Assembly (NCBI RefSeq): GCF_004803915.1
Contig: NZ_CP039396.1
Span: forward strand, 1,798,001 to 1,862,000
Origin: Duncaniella dubosii
Lineage (GTDB): Bacteria; Bacteroidota; Bacteroidia; Bacteroidales; Muribaculaceae
Direction: 5' to 3'
DNA: 64,000 bases
The position numbers and the translations under genes are program-made. Positions 26,143-36,063 of the stretch are shown in pieces (position 1 is the first letter of the stretch; every line of letters starts with the position of its first letter). A model generated the notes under the pieces. The model did not search any database, was not told where the DNA came from, and worked only from the letters and a program-made list of their open reading frames with translations.

Positions 26143-26916
26143 TCAGGGCTTCATTATGTCGCGTATTGCGAGTGAGGCGAGGGTGATTCCGAAAATTGCG
26201 GTTATGTGCATCATCGCTCCGTTGGTTGCGACTTTATTATAGGTCATGGCTCCCGAACGGTCGGCCATTTCCTTTGCGTCGGGATGATTGGCAACAAGCT
26301 CGTCGGAGTAGACGCATTTGAATTTATTAGCCGGAAAAAGTCCGCTTTTTTTGAATTTCCGTCGTAGAGCGGCCGCGAGCGGACATCCCTTGACTTTCCA
26401 GAACTCAGCCACGGCTATGCGTGAGGGGTCGGTCTTCAGTGCCGCACCCATTGACGAGTAGAAGTGCAGCCTGCGGTCGCTCCCTGCCGTCTCTGCCATA
26501 GCTTTCGTTGCGTTGAGGATAAGCCGGGCCTTGTCTGAGAGAGAGTCTATGGCATCAATGACCACGTCGTAGTCCGTCAGGACATAATTGTCCTGCGTGG
26601 CTTCATTGTAGAAATCATGTATCGCCACGATTCGGGCATCGGGATTTATTTCAAGCAGCCTCTGTTTCATGGCCTCCACCTTGACTTCCCCGACGGTTTT
26701 TGTGGTAGCAGGAAGCTGGCGGTTTATGTTTGACATGGCAATGCGGTCGGCGTCAACGAGCGTCAGATTTGCGAAACCGCTTCTGACAAGAGTTTCTGCC
26801 GCCCAGCTGCCGACGCCTCCAATGCCGAATATGATAACCCTTGTCTGGCCAAACGATTCAAGATTCCGGCGGCCTGTGAGCAGGGCGGTACGGTTAAAGA
26901 TTTCTTCGCGGTTCAC
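26143..26916 (-). CDS. tcdA: tRNA threonylcarbamoyladenosine dehydratase
   Basis: A 257-residue ThiF/MoeB-like enzyme that uses ATP to cyclise t6A to ct6A in tRNA. The Rossmann motif IFGIGGVGSWAAETLVRSGF (residues 29-48) is followed by LVDADRIAMSNINRQ (53-67), the E1-like nucleotide-binding segment. VIDAIDSLSDKARLI and YSSMGAALKTDPSRI match the CsdL/TcdA subgroup and separate it from MoeB and ThiF, as does the lack of a rhodanese domain. The start codon is GTG at 26916-26914, in frame with MNREEIFNR. It follows the preceding gene by 33 bp and probably shares its transcript. Confidence 0.92.
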   Translation of the reverse strand: MNREEIFNRTALLTGRRNLESFGQTRVIIFGIGGVGSWAAETLVRSGFANLTLVDADRIAMSNINRQLPATTKTVGEVKVEAMKQRLLEINPDARIVAIHDFYNEATQDNYVLTDYDVVIDAIDSLSDKARLILNATKAMAETAGSDRRLHFYSSMGAALKTDPSRIAVAEFWKVKGCPLAAALRRKFKKSGLFPANKFKCVYSDELVANHPDAKEMADRSGAMTYNKVATNGAMMHITAIFGITLASLAIRDIMKP

Positions 26917-26949
26917 TGATGGTGATAGTAAATGATTAGCAGATGTGGG

Positions 26950-27321
26950 TCATCTCGATTCGCTGGCGGTGTCGCGCTTTTTTGCAAGCGACATTTTGAG
27001 GCGCGACCATACGGATGGCTCATCCATGCGCCGGTGGACGTTGACATCTGAATTGTGTTTGTTGAGGAAGATCATGGAGTTGCGCAACACTATGGCCAGA
27101 CATGTCTCGAATTCGAGAATCTCATGAATGTGGCGCAGAGGGATAGCTGCAAACGGTGATCGCGGATCGACGCTGCCTATATAAAGGTCGTTTTCGTCAA
27201 TAACGATTCCATGATTTTCAAGCGCATGGGTGAAGAGAAGTCCGAGATTGAGTTCATCGGGCGAGGCAGGGGGACGCTTATACAGCTTATAGATTTTGTC
27301 GATGACTTGTTTTGTTACCAT
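26950..27321 (-). CDS. Conserved hypothetical protein upstream of tcdA
   Basis: A soluble protein of 123 residues that I do not recognise. It has mixed helix and strand (VTKQVIDKIYKLYKRPPASP, LGLLFTHALENHGIVIDEND, HIHEILEFETCLAIVL) and a basic C-terminus (SRLKMSLAKKRDTASESR), with no signal peptide or membrane helix. Codon use and GC content match the core genes around it, so it is likely a real gene of the order. The 350 bp upstream (27322-27672) contain only the terminator of the next operon. Confidence 0.65.
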   Translation of the reverse strand: MVTKQVIDKIYKLYKRPPASPDELNLGLLFTHALENHGIVIDENDLYIGSVDPRSPFAAIPLRHIHEILEFETCLAIVLRNSMIFLNKHNSDVNVHRRMDEPSVWSRLKMSLAKKRDTASESR

Positions 27322-27589
27322 ATCGTCTAAATATTCGTTAGCTTATGCCCTTAGTGGCAGGCAATCGGATTGTAGGGCGTTCACTGTGAGGTAGGAAAAA
27401 GTCTGTGATGAATTTTAGCTGCGCAAGTGAATGTCTGCACCTTTAAAACAACGATTTCGTGCCTTGTGTTTATGGAACGAGTGTTAAAATTGAGAATTTA
27501 TGGTATCTGATAATCGAATTCTTCCGGCTTTCAGTCGGTAAAGATTCTATTGATGTGGATATTGAGGGCTGTTACTATTGTCGGTTATT

Positions 27590-27644
27590 AAAAAGCGCAG
27601 GAGCATAATTAATTCCGGAAGTAATTAAAATTATGCCCCTGCGC
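27590..27644 (-). terminator. Terminator of the methylmalonyl-CoA decarboxylase operon
   Basis: A 16-bp stem with one mismatch (27595-27610 with 27629-27644, GCGCAGG and CATAATT blocks) is followed on the minus strand by CTTTTTAATAA. It lies 28 bp after the last gene of the operon. Confidence 0.85.
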
Positions 27645-27672
27645 GGGTGACGAAGTTAATCGTAAGCTTACA

Positions 27673-28827
27673 TCATGCGAGGAATCCGAGAAGGACACCG
27701 GCGGCCACGGCCGAACCGATCACACCTGCTACATTCGGGCCCATAGCGTGCATGAGCAGGTAGTTGCTGGGATCGTATTCAAGACCGAGGTTATTGGAAA
27801 TGCGGGCAGACATCGGGACGGCCGAAACGCCGGCATTGCCGATAAGCGGATTGATCTTCTTTGATTTCGGCAGGAAGAGGTTGAAGAGCTTCACGAAGAG
27901 AACACCGCTGGCCGATGCGATCACGAAGGCCATGAAACCGAGAAGGAAGATGCGGATGGTCTCGGAGGTGAGGAACTCGGAAGCCTGTGTCGATGCGCCG
28001 ACTGTCATGCCGAGGAGGATGGTGACAATGTCGGTGAGGGCATTGCTTGCGGTCTTGGCAAGACGGTTGGTCACGCCGCACTCACGCAGCAGGTTGCCGA
28101 AGAAGAGCATGCCGAGCAGTGGCAGACCTGACGGAACGACGAAGCAGGTGAGAATCATACCGACGATCGGGAAGATGATTTTCTCGTTCTGCGACACGGC
28201 GCGGGCGGGCTTCATCTTGATGATTCGCTCGTTTTTGGTGGTGAGCAGACGCATCAGCGGTGGCTGGATCACAGGCACGAGAGCCATGTAAGAGTAAGCC
28301 GATACGGCAATCGCACCCATGAGGTTAGGCGCGAGTTTCGACGAAAGGAAGATAGCCGTAGGGCCGTCGGCACCGCCGATGATAGCAATCGCACCGGCCT
28401 GATCGGGAGCGAAGCCGAGCAGCAGGGCCACCATGTATGCTCCGAAGATACCGAACTGGGCGGCGGCACCGATGAGCATGAGTTTCGGGTTTGCGATAAG
28501 AGCTGAGAAGTCGGTCATAGCTCCGATTCCGAGGAAAATCAGCGGGGGATACCATCCGGCGCTTACACCATTGTAAAGAATATTGAGCACCGAGCCCTCT
28601 TCATAGATACCGATTTCAAGACCGGCGGTGGTGTTGAAGGGGACGTTGCCGATAAGTATACCGAAGCCGATGGGCACAAGGAGCATCGGTTCGAAATTCT
28701 TCTTAATAGCGAGCCAGATGAAGAACAAGCCGACCAGCAGCATCACCAGATGCTGCCATGTGGCGTTGTAAAAACCTGTCAGATGCCAGAACTCCTGAAG
28801 GTTTTGAAGTAAGAATTCGCTAAACAT
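27673..28827 (-). CDS. mmdB: Na+-translocating decarboxylase beta subunit (methylmalonyl-CoA/oxaloacetate type)
   Basis: A 384-residue membrane protein, the carboxybiotin decarboxylase subunit that couples CO2 release to Na+ export. Family motifs are [20 protein letters not shown] (near residue 100), [20 protein letters not shown] (near 148), where the Asp is the expected Na+-site residue, and [14 protein letters not shown] in the second half. The C-terminal [20 protein letters not shown] also matches OadB. It is the last gene of the mmd operon. OadB and MmdB cannot be told apart by sequence alone; the epimerase and carboxyltransferase upstream favour methylmalonyl-CoA. Confidence 0.93.
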   Translation of the reverse strand: MFSEFLLQNLQEFWHLTGFYNATWQHLVMLLVGLFFIWLAIKKNFEPMLLVPIGFGILIGNVPFNTTAGLEIGIYEEGSVLNILYNGVSAGWYPPLIFLGIGAMTDFSALIANPKLMLIGAAAQFGIFGAYMVALLLGFAPDQAGAIAIIGGADGPTAIFLSSKLAPNLMGAIAVSAYSYMALVPVIQPPLMRLLTTKNERIIKMKPARAVSQNEKIIFPIVGMILTCFVVPSGLPLLGMLFFGNLLRECGVTNRLAKTASNALTDIVTILLGMTVGASTQASEFLTSETIRIFLLGFMAFVIASASGVLFVKLFNLFLPKSKKINPLIGNAGVSAVPMSARISNNLGLEYDPSNYLLMHAMGPNVAGVIGSAVAAGVLLGFLA

Positions 28828-28894
28828 AATGTTTGATAATTACTTAGATGTGAGGTTTTCAAAAAGTGTGATGCTTTGTAGACACTCACTCTAT

Positions 28895-29329
28895 TTATTC
28901 GAGGGTAATGAGGGCTGTACCCTGAAGCACTGAGTCGCCGGCGTTGACGTTGATTGCTGCAACCTTGCCGTCTTGGCCTGCATGGATGGCGTTTTCCATC
29001 TTCATCGCTTCAAGCACGGCTACGGTGTCAGACGAGCTGACCGTATCGCCTACTTTCACGTTGACGGATATTACCACGCCGGGGAGGGGGGCTTCAACAG
29101 TGTAGCCGCCGGCTTTGACCTTAGGTTTGTTGATGACCTTCGCTCCGCTTTCGGTGCGCGGTGCGGCAGAGGGGCGGGGTGCGGTAACGATGTTGACAGG
29201 CTTTTCGGTCTTCTGAAGCTCCACTTTGTAGGGAACACCGTTGACCTCAACCTTAGCGAGATTGTTGTCGATATCGCCGATTTTCACCGTGTAGAGGTTA
29301 CCGTTGATTCTATATTTATACTCTTTCAT
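28895..29329 (-). CDS. mmdC: Biotin carboxyl carrier protein of the decarboxylase
   Basis: A 144-residue protein that carries biotin between the carboxyltransferase and the membrane subunit. The biotinyl domain occupies about residues 70-144 with the canonical AMKM motif (VLEAMKMENAIHAG), whose Lys is biotinylated. An N-terminal beta domain (YKYRINGNLYTVKIGD) and a Pro/Ala-rich linker (TAPRPSAAPRTES) come before it. The ATG at 29329 is chosen; the open frame runs upstream to 29419 but overlaps the previous gene. Confidence 0.93.
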   Translation of the reverse strand: MKEYKYRINGNLYTVKIGDIDNNLAKVEVNGVPYKVELQKTEKPVNIVTAPRPSAAPRTESGAKVINKPKVKAGGYTVEAPLPGVVISVNVKVGDTVSSSDTVAVLEAMKMENAIHAGQDGKVAAINVNAGDSVLQGTALITLE

Positions 29330-29373
29330 TTCTGTTTTAGATGTTTCAGTGTTTGAATACTGTGAAATTAAAA

Positions 29374-30300
29374 TTAACGATGCGGAAGCTCGCGGAGACT
29401 GTAGATCTTCGAGCTCCATGGTGAATATGCTCGGCGTACCTTATTGATGGTAAGGATTGTGCTTTCGCGGTCGTGAGCATCAAGATGTTCGGCAAGCGCG
29501 GCTGAGATTGCCGCGATGACTTCGCCGGAATCCTGTTCGTGGTGGTGGTCCTCGATTTCGTTTTCATCGCTGGCAAGAGCTTTCACTTTGCGTTTGCGTG
29601 AGATTGAAGCTCCGATGCTGTTGATGATATAGAAACAGATTGAGAGGATCACGAGTGCCGAGAACACGATACACATGGCCATGACTGCCATTGCGAATCC
29701 GTGGGGGTCATGCTCAGCGAAGCTGTCCACCTTGTTGTTGGTGCTCTTGATGATGTTGTTGCTCGACGGAGTGATGTAGTGTGATTCAGAACCGTCGCGC
29801 ACTTCCCAGTCATCAGGGTTGTTGATTCCGCCTTCACCGTCGGCCTTGCGGGCATACGACTGACCCGGCAGCAGTGTTCCCGGGACAACGATTTCGTCAA
29901 TGAGACTGAGTCCGTTGGCATCATAGATGGCAATGTAGTTGTCTTCGCCGGGAGTGAAGGTGAAATTGGTGTGGAACGTACCCTTGTTGGGTTCGCCGTC
30001 AGCCCAGAAAAGCACGTGCTGACGCGCGGGAATATCGGTGTTCACGTCACCGAGGGGAACGGGGTAAAGCGTATTGTTGCTGCGGTCGTTGGTCAGAAAG
30101 ACACTTGAGATTTCGAGCGGAGCGAAGGTCGAGTTATAAAGCTCGATCCACGCCGAGTAGCGTCCGAAATCGTCGACCACGCTTGTGGAGTCGTTGACGA
30201 TCATAACCTCGTTGATGCGCAGGCCGCGACGCCCTTGGGCGGATATGGCTGATACGCATGCGAGAGTCACCAACAGCAGCGTTAAAAGTCTTTTTTTCAT
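29374..30300 (-). CDS. OadG-like subunit fused to a lamin-tail domain
   Basis: A 308-residue protein. A signal peptide (MKKRLLTLLLVTLACVSAIS) precedes a lamin-tail-like beta domain (about residues 28-150: GLRINEVMIVNDSTS, YSAWIELYNSTFAPLEIS, ARQHVLFWADGEPN), facing the periplasm. One transmembrane helix follows (FAMAVMAMCIVFSALVILSI, near 200), then a charged cytoplasmic region with HHHEQDSGE and a tail with WSSKIYSLRELP. The helix and cytoplasmic part correspond to OadG/MmdD, the small subunit that assembles the pump; the His cluster may bind a metal. The lamin-tail fusion is a Bacteroidales trait. It lies between mmdA and the biotin carrier gene. Confidence 0.85.
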   Translation of the reverse strand: MKKRLLTLLLVTLACVSAISAQGRRGLRINEVMIVNDSTSVVDDFGRYSAWIELYNSTFAPLEISSVFLTNDRSNNTLYPVPLGDVNTDIPARQHVLFWADGEPNKGTFHTNFTFTPGEDNYIAIYDANGLSLIDEIVVPGTLLPGQSYARKADGEGGINNPDDWEVRDGSESHYITPSSNNIIKSTNNKVDSFAEHDPHGFAMAVMAMCIVFSALVILSICFYIINSIGASISRKRKVKALASDENEIEDHHHEQDSGEVIAAISAALAEHLDAHDRESTILTINKVRRAYSPWSSKIYSLRELPHR

Positions 30301-30394
30301 AACTTTTGTTGAGATGATTAGTAAGATTTACAGGCTGTCCGCACCACGTATGGAAGATTGATGTCTGCCACACGGATGCGAGAAAGTGACCCTC

Positions 30395-31948
30395 TCAGAG
30401 AGGTATGTTGCCGTGTTTCTTGGCAGGGTTGACAACCTTCTTGGTAGCGAGCTGCTGAAGGGCGCGGATGATGCGGAAACGGGTGTTGCGCGGTTCGATC
30501 ACATCGTCGATATAGCCGTAGCGGGCTGCGTTGTAGGGGTTGCAGAAGAGTTTGTTGTATTCGTCTTCTTTCTCGCGGAGCACCTTGGCGGGATCGTCGG
30601 ATGCCTTTGCTTCCTTGGCATAGAGAACCTCGACAGCGCCGGCGCCGCCCATCACGGCGATTTCTGCGGTAGGCCATGCGTAGTTCATGTCGCCTCTGAG
30701 CTGCTTGCATGACATCACGATGTGTGAGCCGCCGTAGCTCTTGCGGAGTGTGACAGTCACCTTGGGCACTGTCGCCTCGCCGTAGGCATAGAGAAGTTTC
30801 GCGCCGTGGAGAATCACACCGTTGTATTCCTGACCTGTTCCGGGGAGGAAGCCGGGTACGTCGACAAGTGTCACCAGAGGAATGTTGAACGCGTCGCAGA
30901 AACGGACGAAGCGTGCGCCCTTGCGCGATGCGTTGCTGTCGAGCACACCTGCAAGATGTTTGGGTTGGTTGGCCACAACTCCGACTGCCTGGCCGTTGAA
31001 ACGGGCGAAACCGATGATGATGTTCTTGGCAAACTCACGCTGGATTTCAAGGAACTCTCCGTTGTCGACAATCGCGTTGATGACCTCATACATGTCGTAT
31101 GGACGGTTGGCCGAGTCGGGGATGATTTCATTGAGAGAATCTTCGAGACGGTCGATGGGGTCGTTACATTCAACCAGCGGCGGTTCTTCGAGATTGTTCT
31201 GTGGGATGTAGCTGAAAAGCTTGCGGATGATGCGGAGTGTTTCTTCTCCGTCTTCTGCCGCGAAGTGGGCGACACCGCTCTTCTGGGAGTGTACGGTTGC
31301 GCCGCCGAGTGCTTCTTGGCTGACATCTTCGCCGGTCACGGTCTTGACCACCTTCGGACCAGTAAGGAACATGTAGCTGATGCCCTTGGTCATGATGGTG
31401 AAGTCGGTGAGCGCGGGTGAGTATACAGCACCGCCGGCACACGGACCAAGGATGCCTGAAATCTGAGGAATCACACCCGATGCAAGTATGTTGCGCTGGA
31501 AAATTTCAGCATAGCCTGCGAGAGCGTTGATGCCTTCCTGGATACGTGCGCCGCCCGAGTCGTTAAGACCGATGACGGGAGCGCCCATCTTCATGGCCAT
31601 GTCCATGATTTTGCAGATCTTCAGAGCCATGGTCTCGCTGAGCGAGCCGCCGAACACTGTGAAGTCCTGAGCGAATACATAAACGAGGCGGCCGTCGATT
31701 GTACCGTAGCCGGTCACGACGCCGTCGCCGAGATAACTTTTCTTTTCCTGACCGAAGTTGTAGCAACGGTGGCGGACAAACATGTCGATTTCTTCAAAAG
31801 AACCTTCGTCGAGAAGCTGGGCAATACGCTCGCGAGCTGTGTATTTACCTCTTTCATGCTGTTTCTGGATAGCTTTTTCGCCACCACCCAGACGAGCTTC
31901 TTCGCGAAGGGCGATAAGCTCTTTTACTTTTTCAAGCTGGTTACTCAT
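30395..31948 (-). CDS. mmdA: Methylmalonyl-CoA decarboxylase alpha subunit (carboxyltransferase)
   Basis: A 517-residue carboxyltransferase that moves CO2 from methylmalonyl-CoA to the carrier's biotin, giving propionyl-CoA in propionate fermentation. The acyl-CoA carboxylase beta fold is clear: [20 protein letters not shown] (residues 62-81), [20 protein letters not shown] in the N-terminal half, and [19 protein letters not shown] plus [20 protein letters not shown] in the C-terminal half. Length matches MmdA and PccB. The gene follows the epimerase by 66 bp. Propionyl-CoA carboxylase is chemically related, but the Na+-pump subunits in the operon favour decarboxylation. Confidence 0.93.
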   Translation of the reverse strand: MSNQLEKVKELIALREEARLGGGEKAIQKQHERGKYTARERIAQLLDEGSFEEIDMFVRHRCYNFGQEKKSYLGDGVVTGYGTIDGRLVYVFAQDFTVFGGSLSETMALKICKIMDMAMKMGAPVIGLNDSGGARIQEGINALAGYAEIFQRNILASGVIPQISGILGPCAGGAVYSPALTDFTIMTKGISYMFLTGPKVVKTVTGEDVSQEALGGATVHSQKSGVAHFAAEDGEETLRIIRKLFSYIPQNNLEEPPLVECNDPIDRLEDSLNEIIPDSANRPYDMYEVINAIVDNGEFLEIQREFAKNIIIGFARFNGQAVGVVANQPKHLAGVLDSNASRKGARFVRFCDAFNIPLVTLVDVPGFLPGTGQEYNGVILHGAKLLYAYGEATVPKVTVTLRKSYGGSHIVMSCKQLRGDMNYAWPTAEIAVMGGAGAVEVLYAKEAKASDDPAKVLREKEDEYNKLFCNPYNAARYGYIDDVIEPRNTRFRIIRALQQLATKKVVNPAKKHGNIPL

Positions 31949-32014
31949 CTGTTATGAGATTATGTAAAAGTGTTTTGAAAATTATGGTTTAAGTATGAGT
32001 TTGCGTGGATTCTC

Positions 32015-32437
32015 TTACTTTTTTGCCGGATCTTCGCAAAGTTCAATGAGAGTGCCGCAGGTCGATTTCGGGTGGAGGAAGGCGATGTTGAGACCTTCAG
32101 CGCCTTTGCGGGGTGCTTTGTCGATGAGGGCGCAGCCTTTTTCCGATACTTCAGCGAGAGCGTTGGCAACACCATCCTCGATAGCGAATGCGATGTGCTG
32201 GATGCCTCCGCGGCCACCGTTCTTTTCGATGAACTTTGAGATGGCGCTGTCAGGCGAAGTGCCTTCGAGAAGCTCGATTTTGGTCTGTCCGACCTTAAAG
32301 AATGCTGTGCGCACCTTCTGATCCTCTACTTCTTCGATTGCGAAGCATTTGAGCCCGAGGGTGTTTTCGTAGAATGCGATTGCTGCCTTGAGATCGGGCA
32401 CTGCGATACCCACGTGTTCGATGTGTGAAATATCCAT
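32015..32437 (-). CDS. mce: Methylmalonyl-CoA epimerase
   Basis: A protein of 140 residues of the glyoxalase fold that interconverts (R)- and (S)-methylmalonyl-CoA, which links the B12-dependent mutase to the decarboxylase. The metal-binding His is in ISHIEHVGIAVPDL (near residue 7), and the GGRGGIQHIAFAIEDG and EGLNIAFLHPKSTCGTLIEL segments carry the other ligands (His and Glu). The ATG at 32437 gives the usual length; the longer open frame to 32512 has no support. First gene of the operon, 92 bp after its promoter. Confidence 0.94.
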   Translation of the reverse strand: MDISHIEHVGIAVPDLKAAIAFYENTLGLKCFAIEEVEDQKVRTAFFKVGQTKIELLEGTSPDSAISKFIEKNGGRGGIQHIAFAIEDGVANALAEVSEKGCALIDKAPRKGAEGLNIAFLHPKSTCGTLIELCEDPAKK

Positions 32438-32528
32438 GATAGTGATGGTTAGAATTGGGGTTTTCAGTAATACATTTTTTGTTGGTGTCGGCATGCCTTC
32501 ATAGAGTTGCAAGGAGCTTTCACCGTTG

Positions 32529-32560
32529 CAAATTTAAGTATAAAAATCGGTGATAACAAA
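32529..32560 (-). promoter_or_regulatory. Promoter of the mce-mmd operon
   Basis: On the minus strand TTTG (32560-32557), 20 bases, then TAAATTTG (32536-32529) match the Bacteroidota promoter consensus, about 92 bp before the mce ATG. Confidence 0.8.
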
Positions 32561-32703
32561 CTTATAATTACCCAATAATTCCGCAATCCTCCATAAATTC
32601 AGAAAGAAAAATGAAAATATCCCCCTGTCAGGCTGAAAACCCATCATCTCCTGCAACAATAGTCTTCAGAAACAGTGTCTTGATGGATCTATAGGTACAA
32701 AAG

Positions 32704-32821
32704 ATGCAGAAATAACAAAAATAACATATCGCTGATAATATTGATACATCAGGAGTTGAAAGATGTCCTTGTCAACATTCCGTCAGTAGACCAAGATATG
32801 TTATTTTTGTTGTTTCTGCAT
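32704..32821 (-). repeat. 27-bp inverted repeat downstream of the kinase gene
   Basis: The arms 32704-32730 and 32795-32821 match at 26 of 27 positions (ATGCAGAAATAACAAAAATA at the left start) with a 64-base loop. The stem begins 46 bp past the kinase stop. It may end or protect the arabinose operon transcript, or be a small mobile remnant. No T-tract typical of an intrinsic terminator follows. Confidence 0.75.
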
Positions 32822-32867
32822 TTATCTACTCCAAAGCAGGAGGAGTAGGAATGGGTGATTTCAGGCG

Positions 32868-34466
32868 TTATGCCTTGGCCTCGGTTGCCGCGCGTTCGAT
32901 TGCGAGACCACGTTTGTAGTTCTCAAGATAGGCGTTGAAACCTGCCACGTCCTCAGGGGTGGGGGCGATTTCAGTGCCTGCGTCTCCGAGGAACACGCGG
33001 TCGTTGAGGTATCCTGCGAGCGATTGTCCCTTGATGTTGTTGACAAGGAAGGAAGCAAGGAGTGCTATGCCCCATGCTCCGCCTTCGCCGGCGGTTTCCA
33101 TGACGGAAATCGGAGAGTTGAGAGCTGACGCGAGTATGCGCTGGCCGACTCCGGGAGTCTTGAACAGACCTCCGTGGCCTGTGATTCGGTCGACCTCCAC
33201 TTTCTCGTCATTGAACAGGATGTCATTGCCGATTTTCAACACGCATACCGACGCATAGAGATTGGCGCGCATGAAGTTCGCAAGATTGAATTTGTCGGAT
33301 GCCGAGCGCACGAACAGCGGGCGTCCTTCCTCAAGGCCGGTGATAGGCTCTCCTGAATAATAGTTGTAGGAGATGAGACCTCCGCAGTCTGTGTCGCCGT
33401 TGAGGGCGTTGTTGTAGAGAAGTCCGAACACCTGATTCATGTTGACGGGGATTCCGAGCAGTTCCTGATACTCCTTGAAGAGATTGACCCATGCGTTGAG
33501 ATCGGAAGTGCAGTTGTTGCAGTGGACCATTGCGACGAGACTGCCGTCGGGGGTAGTCACCATGTCAATCATCTCGTAGGGCTTCGAAAGTTCCTTTTCA
33601 AGCACTATCATTGAGAATGATGATGTTCCGGCCGATACGTTTCCTGTGCGCTGGAGCACGGCGTTGGTCGCAACCATACCTGTTCCGGCGTCACCTTCGG
33701 GCGGACAGAAGGGTATGCCCGGTTTCAGATGCCCTGAAACGTCGAGACGCATAGCGCCTTCGGCTGTGAGCTTTCCTGATTCTTCACCGGCCACGAGCAC
33801 TTTAGGCATGATGTCGAGCAGTTTCCACGGGAATCCCTTGGGCGCTACAAGATTGTCGAACTTTTCAACCATTTCGGCTGAATAGTCCTTGGTAGCAGGG
33901 TCGATGGGAAGCATGCCTGAAGCGTCGCCGACACCGAGGACTTTTTCGCCTGTCAGCTGCCAGTGGATATAACCGGCAAGAGTGGTGAGGTAGTCGATGT
34001 TCTTGACGTGTGGCTCTTCGTTAAGAATGGCCTGATAGAGATGCGAAATGCTCCATCTCAGCGGGATATTGTAGACGAAGAGCTCTGACAGCTCGGCAGC
34101 TGCCTTGCCGGTGTTGGTGTTGCGCCATGTGCGGAACGGGACAAGTATGTCGGCATCTTTGCCGAATGGCATATAGCCGTGCATCATTGCGCTGATTCCG
34201 ATTGCGGCAAGATTCTCGATCTCGATGTCGTATTCCTTGCGGACATTTGCACGCAGGTCGGCATAGCAGTCCTGAAGACCATACCAGATGGCTTCGGTGC
34301 TGTAGGTCCAGAGTCCGTCGGAAAGCTGGTTTTCCCATTCGTGCGAACCTTGGGCAATGGGCTTGTTTTCCTCGTCGATAAGGACGGCCTTGATTCTTGT
34401 CGAACCGAACTCGATGCCGAGGATGGCCTTGCCTTGGGCAATGGTTGATTTAGGATCTGAATTCAT
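32868..34466 (-). CDS. araB: FGGY-family sugar kinase, probable L-ribulokinase
   Basis: A 532-residue kinase with the FGGY phosphate-1 motif near the N-terminus ([20 protein letters not shown], residues 14-33) and the adenosine-side motifs in the second half ([40 protein letters not shown]). Automatic annotation would often say xylulokinase. Here it lies 20 bp after araA and is the last gene of an operon with the arabinose regulator and symporter, so L-ribulose, the product of AraA, is the likelier substrate. The family shares its fold across pentuloses, so sequence alone does not decide. No ribulose-5-phosphate epimerase gene is in the window. Confidence 0.8.
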   Translation of the reverse strand: MNSDPKSTIAQGKAILGIEFGSTRIKAVLIDEENKPIAQGSHEWENQLSDGLWTYSTEAIWYGLQDCYADLRANVRKEYDIEIENLAAIGISAMMHGYMPFGKDADILVPFRTWRNTNTGKAAAELSELFVYNIPLRWSISHLYQAILNEEPHVKNIDYLTTLAGYIHWQLTGEKVLGVGDASGMLPIDPATKDYSAEMVEKFDNLVAPKGFPWKLLDIMPKVLVAGEESGKLTAEGAMRLDVSGHLKPGIPFCPPEGDAGTGMVATNAVLQRTGNVSAGTSSFSMIVLEKELSKPYEMIDMVTTPDGSLVAMVHCNNCTSDLNAWVNLFKEYQELLGIPVNMNQVFGLLYNNALNGDTDCGGLISYNYYSGEPITGLEEGRPLFVRSASDKFNLANFMRANLYASVCVLKIGNDILFNDEKVEVDRITGHGGLFKTPGVGQRILASALNSPISVMETAGEGGAWGIALLASFLVNNIKGQSLAGYLNDRVFLGDAGTEIAPTPEDVAGFNAYLENYKRGLAIERAATEAKA

Positions 34467-34486
34467 ATCTCAGTCTATCGCTGTGA

Positions 34487-36022
34487 TTAGAGGTAGAGTG
34501 ATTTGTTGAGCATGTAGTAGACTTCACCCATGCGGAGTGAGTTCTTGAAATTCTCGATGGTGGTATCCTTGTCGATATGTACCATTTCGATTCCTGCGAT
34601 TTCTGCGTAATCTTCCCAGAATTCGGGTGTGACAGCATACGAGAAACATGAATGGTGTGTGCCGCCGGCAAGAATCCATGCGGTTGCGCCTGTTTCGAAG
34701 TCGGGCTGCGGAATCCAGAGAGCCGATGCCACGGGGAGCTTGGGCAGCGGTTTTGACTTGATGCAGTCAACATCGTTGACGATGAGGCGGAAGCGGTTGC
34801 CCATGTCGACGACGGTAGCTGTCACGCCCTTGCCCGGCTTGGAAGTGAAGACGAGACGTGCGGTCTGCGATTTGCGTATACCGATGCCGAGGAAGTGGAC
34901 TTCCAGACGGGGACGCTCTTCGGCGATGAGGGGACACACTTCAAGCATGTGGGCCTGAAGGATCGAGCTTTCTTTGCCGTTGAAATTGAGAGTGTAGTCT
35001 TCGAGGAATGAGCATCCGCCTTCCATTCCGCGTGTCATTACCCAGAGTGTGCGGTAGAGTGCTGCTGATTTCCAGTCGCCTTCCGCACCGAAACCATAGC
35101 CTTCGGCCATGAGTCGCTGTGATGCGAGACCGGGAATCTGGTCAAAGCCACGGCCTGTCACATCGATATTTGCATCGCCGAGGTCGTCGAAGTTGGTTGT
35201 GAAACCCTTGGCGCCTTTGTCCTTGAGCATGGCGCGGAGAGTGAGTTCGGCCTTGGCTGCGTTCCATACCTTTGTATATCCTTCGGTGTTCTTGTCTTCA
35301 AGAGAGGCATCGTGGGCATAGAGGCTGAAATATTCGGCTACGAGGGCGTCGACATCCGCGTCTTTCACTTCGTCGAAATACTTCATGAGCGAGCTGAAAG
35401 GCATGTAGTCCACATGGTAGCCGAGACGGATTTCAGCTTCAACCTTATCGCCGTCGGTAACGGCAACGTTGTTCATCTGGTCGCCGAGACGGATGATGAG
35501 CATGTCCTGAGCGTCGGCCCAGCCGATGCAGACGCGCTGCCATACGGCGATGCGTTCGAGAGTCTTCGGGTCTTTCCAGTAGCCGGTGACAACCTTGCGG
35601 CGTACACGCATGCGGGCGCAGATGTGTCCGAACTCACGGTCGCCGTGGGCACTCTGGTTAAGGTTCATGAAGTCCATGTCCATTGTGTCCCAAGGTATTT
35701 CGGCATTATACTGGGTGTGGAAGTGGAGCAGGGGTTTGGAAAGAACCTTGAGTCCGTGGATCCACATCTTGGCTGGAGAGAAGGTGTGCATCCATGTGAT
35801 GATGCCGGCACAACGGGGATCGTTGTTGGCTGCCTTCATGATATCCTCGACTTCGTGCGAGGAGTTGGCTGTGCCCTTATATACGACTTTGACAGGCAGG
35901 AGTCCTGAATTGTTTAGACCGTCGACCATTTCTTTTGAATGTGCGTCGACACTGACAACGGCATCGCCTCCGTAAAGGAGCTGTGCGCCGGTTACCCACC
36001 ATATTTCATAGTTTGAATACAT
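34487..36022 (-). CDS. araA: L-arabinose isomerase
   Basis: A 511-residue enzyme that converts L-arabinose to L-ribulose, close to the 500 residues of the E. coli protein. The N-terminal sequence EIWWVTGAQLLYGGDAVVSV, the segment IITWMHTFSPAKMWIHGLKV, LLHFHTQYNAEIPW and DMDFMNLNQSAHGDREFGHI are all family hallmarks. The second half has the metal-site Glu in GAEGDWKSAALYR and in SFLEDYTLNF, and later His in LAGGTHHSCFSYAV. It lies between the regulator and kinase genes. Confidence 0.97.
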   Translation of the reverse strand: MYSNYEIWWVTGAQLLYGGDAVVSVDAHSKEMVDGLNNSGLLPVKVVYKGTANSSHEVEDIMKAANNDPRCAGIITWMHTFSPAKMWIHGLKVLSKPLLHFHTQYNAEIPWDTMDMDFMNLNQSAHGDREFGHICARMRVRRKVVTGYWKDPKTLERIAVWQRVCIGWADAQDMLIIRLGDQMNNVAVTDGDKVEAEIRLGYHVDYMPFSSLMKYFDEVKDADVDALVAEYFSLYAHDASLEDKNTEGYTKVWNAAKAELTLRAMLKDKGAKGFTTNFDDLGDANIDVTGRGFDQIPGLASQRLMAEGYGFGAEGDWKSAALYRTLWVMTRGMEGGCSFLEDYTLNFNGKESSILQAHMLEVCPLIAEERPRLEVHFLGIGIRKSQTARLVFTSKPGKGVTATVVDMGNRFRLIVNDVDCIKSKPLPKLPVASALWIPQPDFETGATAWILAGGTHHSCFSYAVTPEFWEDYAEIAGIEMVHIDKDTTIENFKNSLRMGEVYYMLNKSLYL

Positions 36023-36063
36023 AGCTGTAATGGTTTTTAGAGAGTTGTTTATTATTGGATTTG

